Shown: positions 28,591-43,924 of the stretch, piece by piece | Layout: each line of letters opens with the position of its first letter | Numbering within the stretch: the first letter of the stretch is position 1 | Origin: Epiperipatus broadwayi | Lineage: Eukaryota; Onychophora; Udeonychophora; Euonychophora; Peripatidae | Direction of reading: 5' to 3' | Assembly (NCBI GenBank): GCA_028023455.1 | Contig: JAQFVV010012984.1 | Coordinates: 126,001-190,000 of the forward strand | Length of the DNA stretch: 64,000 nucleotides | Position numbers and translations under genes: made by a program | Notes under the pieces: model-generated | What the model was told of the DNA's origin: nothing | What the model saw: the letters and a program-made list of their open reading frames with translations, nothing else | Databases searched by the model: none

Positions 28591-28924
28591 ATCACCTGCG
28601 AGTGATAGACATATATATAGCTAGGTAAATAAAATATTTGTAACCTAAAATTACAATCACCTGCGAGTGAATAAAAATGCTATATATAAACCGGAAGTGC
28701 TTAAATCTTAAATCATCACCTATGAGCAATATACATATATGTTAAGAAACCCAATAATTTGTAACTGGCAATTTGATATCACCTGTGAGTGATTTTACCC
28801 ACCACCTATATTTGTAAACTGAACTAAGTATAACTCAGCCATAAATAATTGTATTTACTAAACCATCATCTGCGTGTGAACCCAAAACTCAAATGTAAAC
28901 TATCTCTTAATCACCTGCGAGTGA
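28591..28924. repeat. Spaced array of the dyad ATCACCTGCGAGTGA
   Basis: Six copies start at 28,591, 28,656, 28,715, 28,778, 28,865 and 28,910. Three are exact in the 15-bp core; the others have one to a few changes (CACCTATGAGCAA, CACCTGTGAGTGA, CATCTGCGTGTGA). Spacing is 45-87 bp, mean near 64. TCAC...GTGA makes each copy an imperfect palindrome, and CACCTG is an E-box. The sequences between copies are AT-rich with weak mutual similarity (TTTGTAAC, AACCC), so this looks like an eroded tandem repeat whose core has stayed sharper than the rest. Confidence 0.75.
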
Positions 28925-29439
28925 GACAATGCATATAGCCATTGTTATTATCATTTTAATTATTATTTCAATATTTAACTTTTATTAAATTAATTTTAAA
29001 TTTAACTTTGTTTCATGTCTTAGTCTTGCTCATCCTCTCATAATCATTCCAACATTTAGTCAATATTTATTATTAGTTATTAAGAATCACTTTCTTGTTT
29101 AATAATCATATTCTAGCCATGTGATATCTATATAGCTATACTAGTTGTTATGTCAACTTTCTCCATAGTCTCTGCTTTACTGATGTTCTATTGCCAGCAG
29201 GTAGAAGGAGAATACTGCTGTAAACTCATGTGTGTTATCCGTAAGGTGGTAAATCTTTGAGTAATAGTAGAATAACTAGGGCTATATCAGACCTGTGGTC
29301 TCCACCACTGTATTCTGGTTGGCCTTGGGATGATTTACTAAAACTCTGGATTTTATTATGCAAATGTGCATATTTGACCATTACAATATATTAATCTGCA
29401 CTTAGTATTGATATTTCTTTTTTTCCATATGTCAAAGCA

Positions 29440-29512
29440 TTGGCCAGGAAGTGAACCTGCAACAACTGTCTGAAAGGCAGCACACTGACACATCAGCTAC
29501 CAATACTTGACT
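29440..29512 (-). repeat. tRNA-derived SINE fragment
   Basis: On the minus strand, GGTAGCTGATGTG (A-box-like) is followed by an anticodon-arm-like CTGCCTTTCAGACAG and the B-box GGTTCACTTCC, with tRNA-like spacing of about 60 bp. The shared GCTGCCTT.CA..CAGTTGT core links it to the fragment at 41,341. No intact cloverleaf, so not a tRNA gene. Confidence 0.5.
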
Positions 29513-29599
29513 AGTATTGATATTTGATTATAGATATTTTGAAAATTGTTATATTAGTGATAATAGGAATCATCTTGAAAGTATGGCCTGTATATGGGC

Positions 29600-29604
<5 letters not shown>

Positions 29605-29637
<33 letters not shown>

Positions 29638-29638
29638 A

Positions 29639-29681
<43 letters not shown>

Positions 29682-29691
29682 ACATTCAAAT
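29605..29691. repeat. (TA)n tracts with a closing inverted repeat
   Basis: Two (TA)n blocks. The second is bounded by ATTTGAATGTA (29,633) and TACATTCAAAT (to 29,691), an 11-bp perfect inverted repeat with the microsatellite forming the loop. Confidence 0.85.
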
Positions 29692-29859
29692 GCTGGAAGA
29701 TGTCTTATAATGACAATTAGTAGATTTTTATTTTTTGATGTGGAAAATCTGAATAGAGTGAAGACCCAGTCCATTTTATTTTGATGAAAAGCTAAGATGT
29801 TTGTTGAAGATAGAGATTGTCTTCCTGCATTAAAACAATTTTTAACAGGTTAAAAGATT

Positions 29860-32175
<2,316 letters not shown>

Positions 32176-33849
32176 ACATAAAACTCTGTATATAGTAATA
32201 TAGGAAAGAAGTTACTATGGGAAAAATTTGTATGAAACAGTAATAGTCTTGAGATTTAAATAATAGAGATGTAGAACAGATAAAGGTTTAAAGAAAGGTC
32301 TTTTATGAAATTTACTAATAACAACTTACTGGGGTCTTACTTTCTGTCTCAAGGACTGACAGTGACATTAGAATCAAGTTCTTTATGTGAGTTTCTGGTT
32401 GTTGATTCAGAGCGACTTCATTCAGTGCTGCAGTCCATGAATATTAAGTCATTTGATGGGTCATTTTTAGGTCAAGTTCTGGTCTAAATGTTTTCACTTT
32501 TTGTTTTATGTTTCTTTTGTGGATGTTTGCATTTTTTATTGATGAGATGTCTGAAATTCAGTTCTCAATGAATAGAAAATTTGGAGCCAAAGGGTCCATG
32601 ATATCAGTGCTTGTTTTATTAACTATAGTTTTGAGGGTTGTGTATAAAGTAAGATTAAGGAGCCTGATTTTTGTTTATTTATTGGTGCACTTAAATTCAT
32701 TTTGGTATAGTATTAATGTAAGAGAGTATGTATTTAATTGATGTTGTGGTTATATTTAGTGGTTGCAATAGGTAGGTATGTTGAATATAAGATCAGAACT
32801 ATCAGTGATAAGGTCTATCAGTGATATATTATCACGTATAGGGGAATGACTTAAACAGGTTATCATTTCTCTATGAAGGGGTATTATTATTGAGATCTGG
32901 TTATTGCTGTGAATAAATGTAGTATGTGATCACCAATTTATCGCCCTGCAGACTATAAGCAACAGGACAATTAATTTCAAGATAAACCCTGCTGGCCATG
33001 AGACTAGCCTTGTGTTTTTACCTTCCTTATATAGAGGTAAATCATGGCCTCCTGGTCAGCAATCTGGGTGGATATGGTCAATGTTTTATTGAGTTTTATT
33101 TTGAATTCAAAGTTGTTGCTCTCAATTGAGAGAGGTGTGTCCTTTAGGTAGATTAGCTGTAGTGAAATTACTTTCACCTGAAAGACTCCACCAATTTTGT
33201 TAAGACTTTTATGGTATATCTCCACTCAATATTTTTTAGAATCCTCATTATATAGCTCTGACAATACTCATCCATATTGACTAGAATGTAATTGCCTAGT
33301 GTTCTATCTTTAGTTCTGAATCAATTTTTTGGTTTGGATTATCGATTTTGATGGAAGATAGGATACAGCATAGAGTTTCATAGGTTGTGTAAAATAAGAA
33401 CCTCATGTAATAATTCTATTAGGAATTGATGTAATGAGCAATGGATATTAATGGAAGATAGAACTATTGAATAATCAGAAAATAGAGTTCCGAAAAAATA
33501 ATGTTGCTGAAAATTTCATTAATGTTGTTTAGCATGTCAGCTGTCCAGGTGGGGTTGGCCTGGCATTGACCATCATCTTGATTTGATAAGTCTATGTTTT
33601 TTACATCATTGCAGATAGATTTTCTGAATCTTAAAATTGGCTTTAAAGTTGGGATATAAAGTTTGCTTTTGGCAATGTTGGCATAGGTATTTTTGAACTA
33701 CAGAGGAATTGGTAGCTGAGCTTCTATTGCCACAAGGTTCTTGTACACATGAGTAGTTGGCATACATGTTTGGTTTTTAATAATCATTAAAACCTTTAAA
33801 TGATAAATTGCTATATATGTACACATGAAAACTTTTGATATATATATAT
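32176..33849 (-). other. Possible 5' (ORF1) part of the same LINE
   Basis: Composition is coding-like on the minus strand. One open piece (33,004-33,225) reads SLNKIGGVFQVKVISLQLIY and ends near RKVKTQG; another (33,540-33,760) reads HVYKNLVAIEAQLPIPL. These are placed where ORF1 of a minus-strand LINE would sit. No zinc knuckle is clear, so assignment is by position only. Confidence 0.3.
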
Positions 33850-33950
33850 GTTAAAACGAAGATTTGCACGGGTTAAATATATAAAATACATATTTTGCGG
33901 GTTCATCCGTTTTAACACGGATGAACCCGCAAAATATGTATTTTATATAT
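33850..33950. repeat. Perfect 33-bp hairpin with a competing stem
   Basis: Left arm 33,877-33,909 and right arm 33,918-33,950 are perfect reverse complements with an 8-nt loop TTTTAACA. The central part is TTTTGCGGGTTCATCCG, unusually G+C-rich for the region. The loop side CGTTTTAAC (33,908-33,916) also pairs perfectly with GTTAAAACG at 33,850-33,858, giving a mutually exclusive second stem. It is followed by (TA)n to 33,967. Confidence 0.9.
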
Positions 33951-34168
33951 ATATATATATATATATAATGTACAATTAGATTTTTCCTTTTTATAAAAGA
34001 GTTATAAAAATTATATTGTCTGATGATGATTTTAATTGAGATTTGGTAGTTTGAGACTGAATAACTTTTAGATGTCAGACTATTATTAATATATTATATT
34101 AATATTATTATTGTTGTTGTTGTTTTATTTTTTTTATTTATAATGGCCAAATTCATTTCCAAATGACT

Positions 34169-34170
34169 GA

Positions 34171-34210
<40 letters not shown>

Positions 34211-34217
34211 TCAGAGT

Positions 34218-34255
<38 letters not shown>

Positions 34256-34281
34256 CACTCTGTATTAGAAAATGTCACTCT
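34169..34281. repeat. Two adjacent (TA)n-centred palindromes
   Basis: GATACTA(TA)nTAGTATC spans 34,169-34,212, directly followed by CAGAGTGACA(TA)nTTGTCACTCTG at 34,212-34,262. A third arm, TGTCACTCTG, repeats at 34,272-34,281. Confidence 0.9.
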
Positions 34282-34639
34282 GAATTGTTACACTATACTT
34301 TTACAAAATAGTTAGAATCTGTATAGTGAATATAAGAGCAAATATAAATTGAACATATTGTGCTGTATAATAAATAACATGCAATAAATGTTTGGAATGA
34401 GAAATAATATTAACATTTATAAAAACTATATGTACTAACATTTTATGAAAGCAAAGTTTGATTCTAGAAATGCAGAGTAATAAATAAACAGCAATGTATT
34501 TAAAAGTGAATAAATATTTTTTTTAAGTCAGATGTACCATGTTATTCTGGAAAGGATTGCATAAAAAAAGGTTGAGAGTTGTGTGTTTATTAAATGATAG
34601 AATATATGGATCTCAGTAATAGTATAATTAACAAGAGTA

Positions 34640-36540
34640 TTATAAAACATTTAGTTACATAAATAGATAGTAACATGTTCAGTAATGAGAAGGATGGAAG
34701 CACAATGAAACCTGGATACAAGAGCCAATAGATCCAGAAAAATTTGAGATGATAGAGCAATAATCTGTCCAGAGAATGCCAAAACCTTTGAAGAGAAATA
34801 AGGCACATTTAGTATTGAAATGTTACAGACATTTATGAAGGAAATACAGCAAAGAAATCAGGAAATGCTGCAAAAATAATTTAAAGAAATGTATTCAAAA
34901 ATGAGAAAAACAATAAAGAGATCAGAAAATTTGGCTGAGTTCTATAATAAATGCACCTAAAACTTCAAAAAAATCAACAATACTTTGAAAAAAAGCAACA
35001 AGAGAGAAATGAACAAGTGCAAACAAAAAATGAAGAAATGCAACAAAATTTTGAAAAGCAACAAAAATGTACAAAAATGCATAAAAAATAAAAAAAAGTT
35101 ATAATATAAATAATATGAAGTTGGAAGTAGCAGGTCAAATACAATAACAAATATAAGACAAAATGGAGTGTAAAGAAAGAAAATTATACATTCATTTAGA
35201 TGAAATAAACTAGTGAAAATAAATAACAATAAAATATAGTACAAATAATAAAAAAACTATAAAGTGAGAGGAGTGAAAATAATGATAATCAAATTCAAAA
35301 TTCATTAAAATAAAAATTCTGAGAAACTCAAAAGAGGATGCAAGGAACTCAGAAAAAAGTAGTTTCGTCACAAATAACATAAAAATCGTTTATGCTAAAA
35401 TGAAAAAAAGATATATGAAATTGGTTTGGAGAATAGACAAAGAATCTAATGAAAATAGCAAAAGGGATATCATGAGAAATATAAAACCAAAAGAAAGTTA
35501 TAAGAATAACATAATCATAGGAGAGCATAGAATTTATGAGACCTTTAATTGTATTAAAATTGTATTAATCAATTCTTCAAAATTTAGCTGTTCAGAGATG
35601 AGGTAAGAAAGTTTCCCATAGAATATCTCAATAGTTCAGAAAATTATTTCCAATTAAACCAGATTACAGGAAAATAGCAAATGACCATTGTCTATAATCA
35701 TTTACAAGGACCTAATAATAAATGGCAGAACTCATTAATAAAAAAAAAAACAATATCCTATGAATAATTTTTGGTCAAAAGAGTGGCAAGTAAATGTCAA
35801 ATATTAAATTACGTGAAAAAGATTTTGCATGATATGGTGAAAATTTATATTCATTTTTTTCAAAGGCAGGTACAAAAATTAAGAACATTGTCTGTACATA
35901 TCATGACCAAAAGACAAATCATTAGAATTGTTTAACATGTATTACTTTTTCATATTAACAGATGATTATCAGCCCAAACTGAAATTCATAGAATATGTAG
36001 ATAAGTGTTTAAATTATATTGATCTTAATCTTCAGAATCAAGATATAAGTAATGGAGAAAAATAAATATACCACATCAAACAAGCAATTAAATAAAATGA
36101 AAAGTGGAACATCTATTGGTTGTATTAAAGTGAAATATGACCAAATATTCCAACACTATAGAGAATGGTTAAAGAAAAGAAGCAGTGGTAGCAGATATAG
36201 AATGACACATAGTACATCAGTCTAGAAGTTTTCCAAGCCCCCAAAAAATGAGACACACCAAAAAAATTCCAAGTGAATTCACCATATCTGGGAACTAGTA
36301 CTGGAATAGAAAATGTTAAACTAGCCAGAAAATGAAGACAATGGGATGCAAGCCAGCATAAATAAATCCACAGTCACTTGGCAACTTGCAGAACATATCT
36401 CAATCCATTCATATGAGAATTCCATCACCATTTCAAAAGTATCAGATTAGATGTAAAATTTGAATATGGAAAAATAAAGAATGTTTTATTCTATGTTGAC
36501 CATGGATCTGTTAAAAGTTTAAATAATTTAAGAAGATAAT
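34640..36540 (+). pseudogene. Ty3/Gypsy-like gag-protease fossil
   Basis: Read in pieces on the plus strand. A Gln/Lys/Glu-rich coiled region (MKEIQQRNQEMLQK, repeated at 34,850-35,100) precedes a segment at 35,590-35,960 reading LFRDEVRKFPIEYLNSS, ENYFQLNQITGK and YNHLQGPNNKWQNSL. That order of helices and the aromatic/LxGxAxxWW-like block match retrotransposon capsid domains. Near 36,480-36,520 NVLFYVDHGSVKSLN aligns with the VxVDSGAS motif of an aspartic protease, with the triad eroded to DHG. Stops and shifts are frequent, and no RT or integrase follows. LTRs were not found. Confidence is moderate because every block is degenerate. Confidence 0.5.
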
Positions 36541-38910
36541 TGCTTGTAAGTTGTCAAATTTAAAATAATTAATATAAAAATTCACAATTAAAATTACAAA
36601 AGAATAAATTATGAAATTGCTAAAAAAGAAGTATGACTTTAACTAATATTATTAAAAATAACAATAATTTAATTGATAAAGATGATGTTAATAGATGTAA
36701 ACAGATAACTAGCATGATTGGATTGATTTCCACAGAGAAAGAAGAAAACTGTTAAGTTTGTTTAGAAATATTCTACTTCTAATGATGTATTGGGAATTGG
36801 TCATGTACTTAATATGGTATGCTGTCATGTAAAATTTTGAAGTTTGTATTGTTTCAGGTGCTGGTATAACTACATTTATTTTCTAATAGTTTACTCACCC
36901 CCCCACCCCCTATAAGATTCAGAAATGATATGTTGCAGTTTGAATGTTTGTTGAATTTATCAACCTTTAAGTGTCAAAATAGAGCAAGGCTTTATATATT
37001 GGTATTATATTTGATTATTGGTATGATGTCGGTAGTTTAACAGTATTTAAACTGAGATAATCCTTTTACTTTCATGCTTCATCATACATCTTAAAGTACT
37101 ATGGATGATTTTCTTATGAACCCTAGAGTTTGAAATCCTATTCATTCTTTTTACAGTTAATGTCAATCAAATCTCTGAACATTGGAAACATGGATATAGG
37201 TGTTCCATTTATTTGTATATTTATAAAACAATATTTTTTTTAAAAAGTATCTAAAATATATTGACAGGTAGAAAAAATAGAGTTTAAATTGTTGCTGCAA
37301 GTTTCGAAATGAAAAATAAAACATTGCAATGTTTATTGTTTTACTTTAAAGCCAAGAGATTTGTAACAGAACAAATCTGATAGTAGATCTAATTAGTTAT
37401 GTTACAAAGCTGGATAGTTACAAATGTATATATTGTCATGTATATTATATTCATGGTGTACTAGATATAACACACGCATAAGTACCCAGGTTTAAAGCAA
37501 TTAAAATGATCTACAGATTTTTTATATAATGTTTTTAAATCTTTTTTCTAAAGATCTACTATGTGAAATTGAAAACAATAATATTATAGCTCATACTACG
37601 TAAAGGAAGAAGAAAAAATAGTTTTGATGCATGCAAGAATTTGAATTGCTTAGTTTATAAAAACATAAAGTATTTTGTAATACTTTCTGTTTGCCTTCTG
37701 AATGGGATTTTAAATAACAGAAAATCTAAATATGTCATTTACAATTTGTCACTATTCTAAATAAAAAAAATAGAAACACTATATATTTTTTTAATATAAT
37801 TTAGTAAATGACAAAAAGTTTATCAGTAAAATGTTATAAACACACAGCTGTTAAATCTTGTAACTAGGTCTTGATGGAAATTGTTTCTTGGAAACATTCA
37901 TTGAGTATGATGATAAGCATGGAAAACACCAAGTGGGGTACAAATAGGTGGAAATTAACAACTATGGTAATCTAATCTATTCTAAGCCTGAACTCAAAAA
38001 AGAAGTTTTGCAATGATCTCATGACATGAAGAAAAACTAATGATTAAACCAATTTTTCACTGTAGTTTGGATCACTGTACCTTGCTGATATTAAAAATAA
38101 TTTTTGATGCTAACATCTAGCAGAAAGTATGACATTAGCTAATGAAAGATAAAGTAGCATCTGTGATTAGAAAACCAATGACTATATCAGTCAAAATATC
38201 CAGAGTTATGCAGTTTGATCCAGAGACTAATGCTAAAGATTGCTAAAATCAGTTATTGCCTGCTTTAGTCATACCATGAGAGGAGAAGTAGTCTATTCCA
38301 TAAGAATCTACTAAGGCAATCTGTATACCCTATTTTAAGTCACCTATTCCCAAGGAAGGCAACTACCATTGTGGATAAACTAATTAATACTTATTCATAA
38401 ATATAGTAAAAGAATGATACCTGCAGAAAACCATGGTTTAAACTTTTCAAACGTTCCACTAGTTAAGATCTTATTAATATAATTATTCTAAGGTCTTAAG
38501 TTTAAAGTAGCTGTAATAATTATTATCTTTATTGTTTTGAATTATATTTATCATATGTAGTAATAGTTGCAAATACTTAAGCAATAAGTTTATATATCTA
38601 TTGTCAATTAATTGTTAACTTATTATTAATAATCAATTTACTTTGTATTTATTATTGAATTCCCTCCAAATATTATGTTATTAACATCACCCTAATAAAT
38701 CATGCAATCCACTGATGGGCACATATATAATGATAATAATTTATAATGATGCTTTCCAAAATAAAACTTCCTATTTAGTATCTTAAGTTCAATTTCTTTT
38801 TATTAGAACTAGAAATACAAATTAAAATAATTTTGGAAGTAATTGTAAATTAGTTTAGCCTTCACTTCTAGATTATATGTCATAATCATCATTATCATCA
38901 AATAAGACTG

Positions 38911-38912
<2 letters not shown>
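36541..38912. other. AT-rich spacer with weak coding-like patch
   Basis: At 37,870-38,010 the plus strand reads LETFIEYDDKHGKHQVGYK, then VEINNYGNLIYSKPELKKEV after one stop. This is protein-like but unrecognised. A CACCCCCCCACCCCC run lies at 36,897. The rest is A/T-rich and empty. Confidence 0.35.
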
Positions 38913-38959
<47 letters not shown>

Positions 38960-38964
38960 AATAT

Positions 38965-39005
<41 letters not shown>
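38913..39005. repeat. 46-bp tandem duplication of (TA)n(TG)n
   Basis: TAATATTATATATA...TGTGTGTG is present twice in tandem (38,913-38,958 and 38,959-about 39,004), so the compound microsatellite was copied as a unit. Confidence 0.9.
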
Positions 39006-40523
39006 AAAGGTAATTTCATACATGTATATAAACATATGCATATTTTGTGAATTTACTTCACAGAACAATTAAGTCAAACACATTGAGACACTTTATAAGA
39101 AAGCTTCTCTTATAATTTTTAAAATAAAGCTATAAATAATGCCTCCATTTTGTACATATATATTTTGTGTAAAATAAATTGATGAGATGCTTAGGCAATA
39201 AAGAGAATCATGAGTAGTTCACACATGCTTACAAATTGTTAAATCATCATCTCAGTATCACCAATTTTTAATACAAAGCTCATCAGATTTTATTACACTA
39301 TATTTACACTTTAGTTGTATGATTAGTAATAAAGTCCCCCATGAGAAATCCATAATATCATAGGACATTCAGATGTACATTTACAAATCATATGGCTCAA
39401 ACAATCTGAAAAAAACTTTCATGGAGATTTTATAATGAGCAAATTTCTAACACAACTCCATGAGATTTTGTAAAAAGCCAATTAAATATAGACAGGAATT
39501 TAATAATATCTAGCTTAAGTCATCGTAGTATAATACAAATCATAAACTTTATACTTAACAATTCGTTAATGTGTTCACAATTTGAAGAACTTAATGAACC
39601 CACTATTGAATCTATCTCTGGTTGGAATCTCTCGAATTTGTTTAAGACTTAGTTGCCATAAAAAGTCAAATAAAACTAAAAATAAAATCTAATCTGTGAC
39701 TAAAAGCTCATTGCTATATAAATTCAAATAATTTTCTTTTACTTCTATATATTTGCCTTTTTTTGAAAAAAAAAAATTTTGACATTTCATACTTGTAATT
39801 ATTTAGAATACAATTTAAATTCAATAATTAGGATATTTAAAATAATGATTTGCCTTTAAAATTTTAAAATACCTTAATTTGCTACAATTTTTTTTACTGT
39901 AATTATTATTATTTTTTCCATTTTTAATAAACTTAGAATCCAAAGCAATATTTGAAAAGGACATAAAACTGCAACCGATTCTTTTCCAATACTTCAAAAA
40001 ATTATTGACCTACTATTTCGTGCCAAGCGAATATATAATATACTTTGGTTATAAAAAAAAATAGATTATTGTTTGATATTGATTTACTATTTTCCTAGCT
40101 AGCATCAATATCTATTATATTTTATATATAAAAAAGAAAAAAGCTATTTTGACCTTTTCACCATTAACTTTTTTAACCTCTGCTTGTAAATATCTCCAAT
40201 CGAAATCTAAACTTAATTTTTTTAAAATTTTATATACTTTTAAACTCTACATAAAGTGATACAATTCTTGAAATCAGTTGTAACGTGTGCACAGAATTAA
40301 ACTATTTGCTTAAATATCCATTTTTTTCAATAGTATATATATATAAAAGATAAAATATCTGTTATTATTATATATACCGTAATTTGATATTTAATGGATG
40401 TTACAGATGGAAATAACTATTATGTGGATTTTTCCGTTTTTAGTTTTTAGTAGCCAATCAACATCAGCTGCGTAGGACTGAGGAAGTAAGTAAACTTCCA
40501 GTACCAATATACACTCAAAACAG

Positions 40524-40556
<33 letters not shown>

Positions 40557-40928
40557 AAAGGCAAACACTAAAACAACACTAATATCATTAATTATCATCA
40601 ATCACAATCTGTTGTCAAGCCAAGCTTCGATCAATAAAAGTGGAAATCCATCTCTATTTATGATATAATTAATTTATAGAAACCACTAACGATTGCAATT
40701 TGAGTACAGAGAGTGGAATTATTAATTCAAAGACGTTTAAATAAACCTCATTAAATAGTTAAATATAAACTGTTCTGAAACAAGGCTAACAAATAGTCAA
40801 TTATAACTTTCAATTTGCTCTCAAAGATAATAAGGCTCAAGGCCAGATAAGTATTCAAAGTAGTCAACACTTAAAAAAAAACCAAAATTGCAGGATCACA
40901 ATTCTTTATGTTTACATAATATGTTTTT
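39006..40928. other. AT-rich spacer, nothing recognised
   Basis: Includes (AT)n at about 40,523-40,551. No ORF of note. Confidence 0.5.
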
Positions 40929-41183
40929 CACAGAGGCAAAACTCTCCATACAGTAACACCACAGTGCAAGCCAGAGTAATCAATAGATGTAGGAAAATTT
41001 GTGCATAAAATCTCTATCTAGTGCCAAGGCTTTTCACTGATGAAAGACACAAAATAGAAACTAGTCTGGGGATATTGGATGAGTAGGCACTAGATGGAAA
41101 TTTTATGCACCAATCTTACTGAATTCATTGATTACTCTGGTTGCACTGAGTGGTGCTTCTGTATTGAAAGTTTTGCCTCTGTG
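40929..41183. mobile_element. Foldback (MITE-like) element, complete short copy
   Basis: Starts CACAGAGGCAAAACTCTCCA and ends with the inverted version (TTTTGCCTCTGTG). Arms of about 95 bp pair imperfectly, including TAATCAATAGATG against CATTGATTA, and ATAAAATCTCTATCTAGTGCC against GGCACTAGATGG. The middle reads TTCACTGATGAAAGACACAAA. It has no ORF. The same family recurs at 46,335-47,338 and 50,122-50,500, so it is a dispersed repeat that was mobilised in trans or arose by foldback duplication. Confidence 0.75.
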
Positions 41184-42514
41184 CAATATCAATAGCATTG
41201 TTAGTTTTAATACCAGTTATCAAAAGCAAATAGAAAAAGAATAGGGAGTAGTATAAAGTTGCTTAGAGAGAGGGAGGGAGATCGATCTAAAGCATAACTT
41301 TTTGATAGTAGAAATGTTTAAATTTAGTTCTAAAAACAGATGGTTTAGTGGTCAGCACAGCTGCCTTACAAGCAGTTGTCCCTGGTTCACAGGTTTACTT
41401 CTCGACTGATGCTTTGTCACATGATAAAAAACATTGTTTAAAATATTTATTGATTAAATAAAGATTGTTTTGCTATTTAACTCTGTATTTACTTCAATTA
41501 TTTTTTTTTTAAAAAACCAAAGTAATTGAATAATTAGATTTAAGAAAAGTTGTTGTGTGCAAGTCATAAGTATCTTAACCTTATTTTTTATTTCCAAATA
41601 AGATCCAAAATGGTAAAAAATTAAACCATGAAGCTATATAAAGATCCAAAACATTATATATGGCATCTGCATTTCTTCCAGCTCTAGAAGTTAATCTGAC
41701 TGTTTTATCTTTTCTGAATTTTTCTCTGCAACAAAGAGAGTTTGGAAAAGAATTTATATTCCAGCCACTGTAAAGAATCAGCAAGACCTCAATGCTATCT
41801 AAAATATATAATAAACAGAAAAGAATCTGCGAATAAGCAAATATCCCCAGGCTCTCTCTTCTTCAGATTGTCTTTCTCAGTAAGTAAGATTCTGAATATT
41901 ACCTTTCATGCATATCTTATCTACTATTAATTATTTTCAAATCATGTTATAGAATTTGTCAACATAAGAAAATTTAGAAGACTGAAAATTTTCTCATATA
42001 TGATGTTTTGGGTAAAAAAATATCAAATTTCCAACAATATTTCAAATGTTTTGGAATTCAGTAATTAATTATAAAGAGTATTCAAAATTACATAAAATAG
42101 ATAATTAAAAGCTACATAACCAGTCTGTAAGTTATTTATTTATACATTTTATGCTTACTTTTATTAAAACCTTTAGAATAAGAAAAAAATAAGTTTCAAA
42201 AACATTTAAAGATTTAGCAATATAGTAAAAATGTAATTTTTTAAAAACTTTTGCTATTAATTGAAATTTGTTAAAAAAGAGATATTTTTTATATATTTTA
42301 AACTTTAACATTTCTGTTACATTATTTATTATGGTTATAATACATATGCAAAGAGTAGTTCTAACTCAAAGATATTATATAGTTAGATAAGTGTGGTGGA
42401 GATATCTGTCACGAGAAAAAACAATTGAAATACATGTCTATGAACTCTTGTGTTATTTTATGTTATCTTTGTGAATCTTCAGTGGCATATTATTTTTATT
42501 GACATATACAGGTC
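41184..42514. other. AT-rich spacer with one SINE scrap
   Basis: Apart from the tRNA-like fragment at 41,341-41,400 this is A/T-rich with no convincing ORF. Overlapping 60-67-codon frames on both strands at 41,581-41,930 show no protein-like pattern. Confidence 0.45.
41341..41400 (+). repeat. tRNA-Val-like SINE fragment
   Basis: TTTAGTGGTCAGCACAGCTG, then CCTTACAAGCAG, and the B-box GGTTCACAGGT follow tRNA order. CTGC-CTTACAA-GCAG forms an anticodon arm with TAC (valine). Acceptor and D stems are lost, so this is a pseudo-tRNA or SINE head. Confidence 0.55.
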
Positions 42515-43830
42515 TTCATTATCATAATTTTCAACTGCTATCAATCCACTACAGGATGGTCTCTCTGAGTTCAGTCCATCTTTTCCAATCACTAGCCTAT
42601 CTTTTACACATCACCCCAGCACATTTTCTTATTTTATCCATGCATCTTACATGTGATCTTTTCTAGATTTTTTAAATCTCTTGAAATACAGTTTAATATT
42701 TAAATTGTCCTTCTATTACCATGTCTTCTATTAATGTGTCTACCCCAATTCTAGTCACTTAAGTCTTTCAATGATGTCAGTACTACTTATTTGTTCTGTT
42801 ACCTAGGTATGTTGTTTTAATCTCATCTTGTTACTCCTAACATGCATATCTCCATTATTCATTGAGTGGTCTTAAGACTTCATATTACTTTTATGCTAAG
42901 TGTCCAAGTCTTATATTCATAAGTATCAACTAGTATTACACATTCATTAGACCCTTTTTTTTCAAACACATATTTCCTTTTAATATTAAGTTATTTCTAT
43001 CAAAATTACTTCAACTATGTTTAATTCTATGACTAATTTCATCCATTATCTTTCCATCTGTAATAATAATTTGACCAAGGTATTTGCAGTTGTTAACTTT
43101 TATAATGCATTATTATCATTTTTTATTTTCTCATTTGTGAAAAATAAATTGAACAAAACTTTAATCTTTTTAATATTCATCTTTAATTCTACGTGTTACT
43201 TTAATCTGATAACTCTTGCAGTATTTCTTGAAGTTCTAAAGCATTATTTGCAAAACAGATAATTTATCTGCAAAATCTAGATGACTTAATTAATCTCCAT
43301 TTACTCCCTTAGTTTCACATTTTAATCTACAAAAGACTTTTTGCAAAACTGCTGTAAGAAGTTTTGAAGTCACCCTGTTATATATCCTTCGTAATGTTAA
43401 TTTTTTTAATATCATTATGTAATCTAATTAGCACTGTTGAATTTTTATAAACATCCTTCAGATTATGACAATATTTTAAATCATATCTTGTTGATCTGGT
43501 ACTTTAATCCTTAATGAAATGCTTATAGAAACAAATGCTTTTTCATAATCTTCAAATTCAAAATGTAATGGAAATGCATATTCATTGCTCTGTTCAATAA
43601 CTGTTCTCAAAATATGAATATCATCCACTGTACTAAAACCACTTTTAAATTCAGCTTGTTCTTCTCATTGATGAAAATCCAAAATTTACTATAGACAAGT
43701 TATAATTATTTTGGTAAAGAAATTGTTTAGTAGTGATAAAAAACTGATAGATCTGTAGTTTTTAATATCTTCATCATCTTTTTAAAACAAACTCTATTAT
43801 TTTAACCATATTATAGATATTTATCAATTA

Positions 43831-43924
43831 AACATTTTGTACATAATTTTGCATTATATATATATATATATTTCTTAAACATTTTGTACATAATTTTGCA
43901 TTATATATATATATATATTTCTTC
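43831..43924. repeat. 47-bp tandem duplication inside the RTE fossil
   Basis: AACATTTTGTACATAATTTT plus GCATTATATA... occurs at 43,831-43,877 and again at 43,878-43,924. Confidence 0.9.

Noticed and set aside
28591-28924. CRISPR-like array
   Set aside because: Repeats are short, degenerate and unevenly spaced, spacers are not unique in the CRISPR sense, there are no cas genes, and the DNA is animal.
41341-41400. Functional tRNA-Val gene
   Set aside because: Acceptor and D stems do not pair and the T arm is imperfect; better explained as a SINE or pseudo-tRNA.
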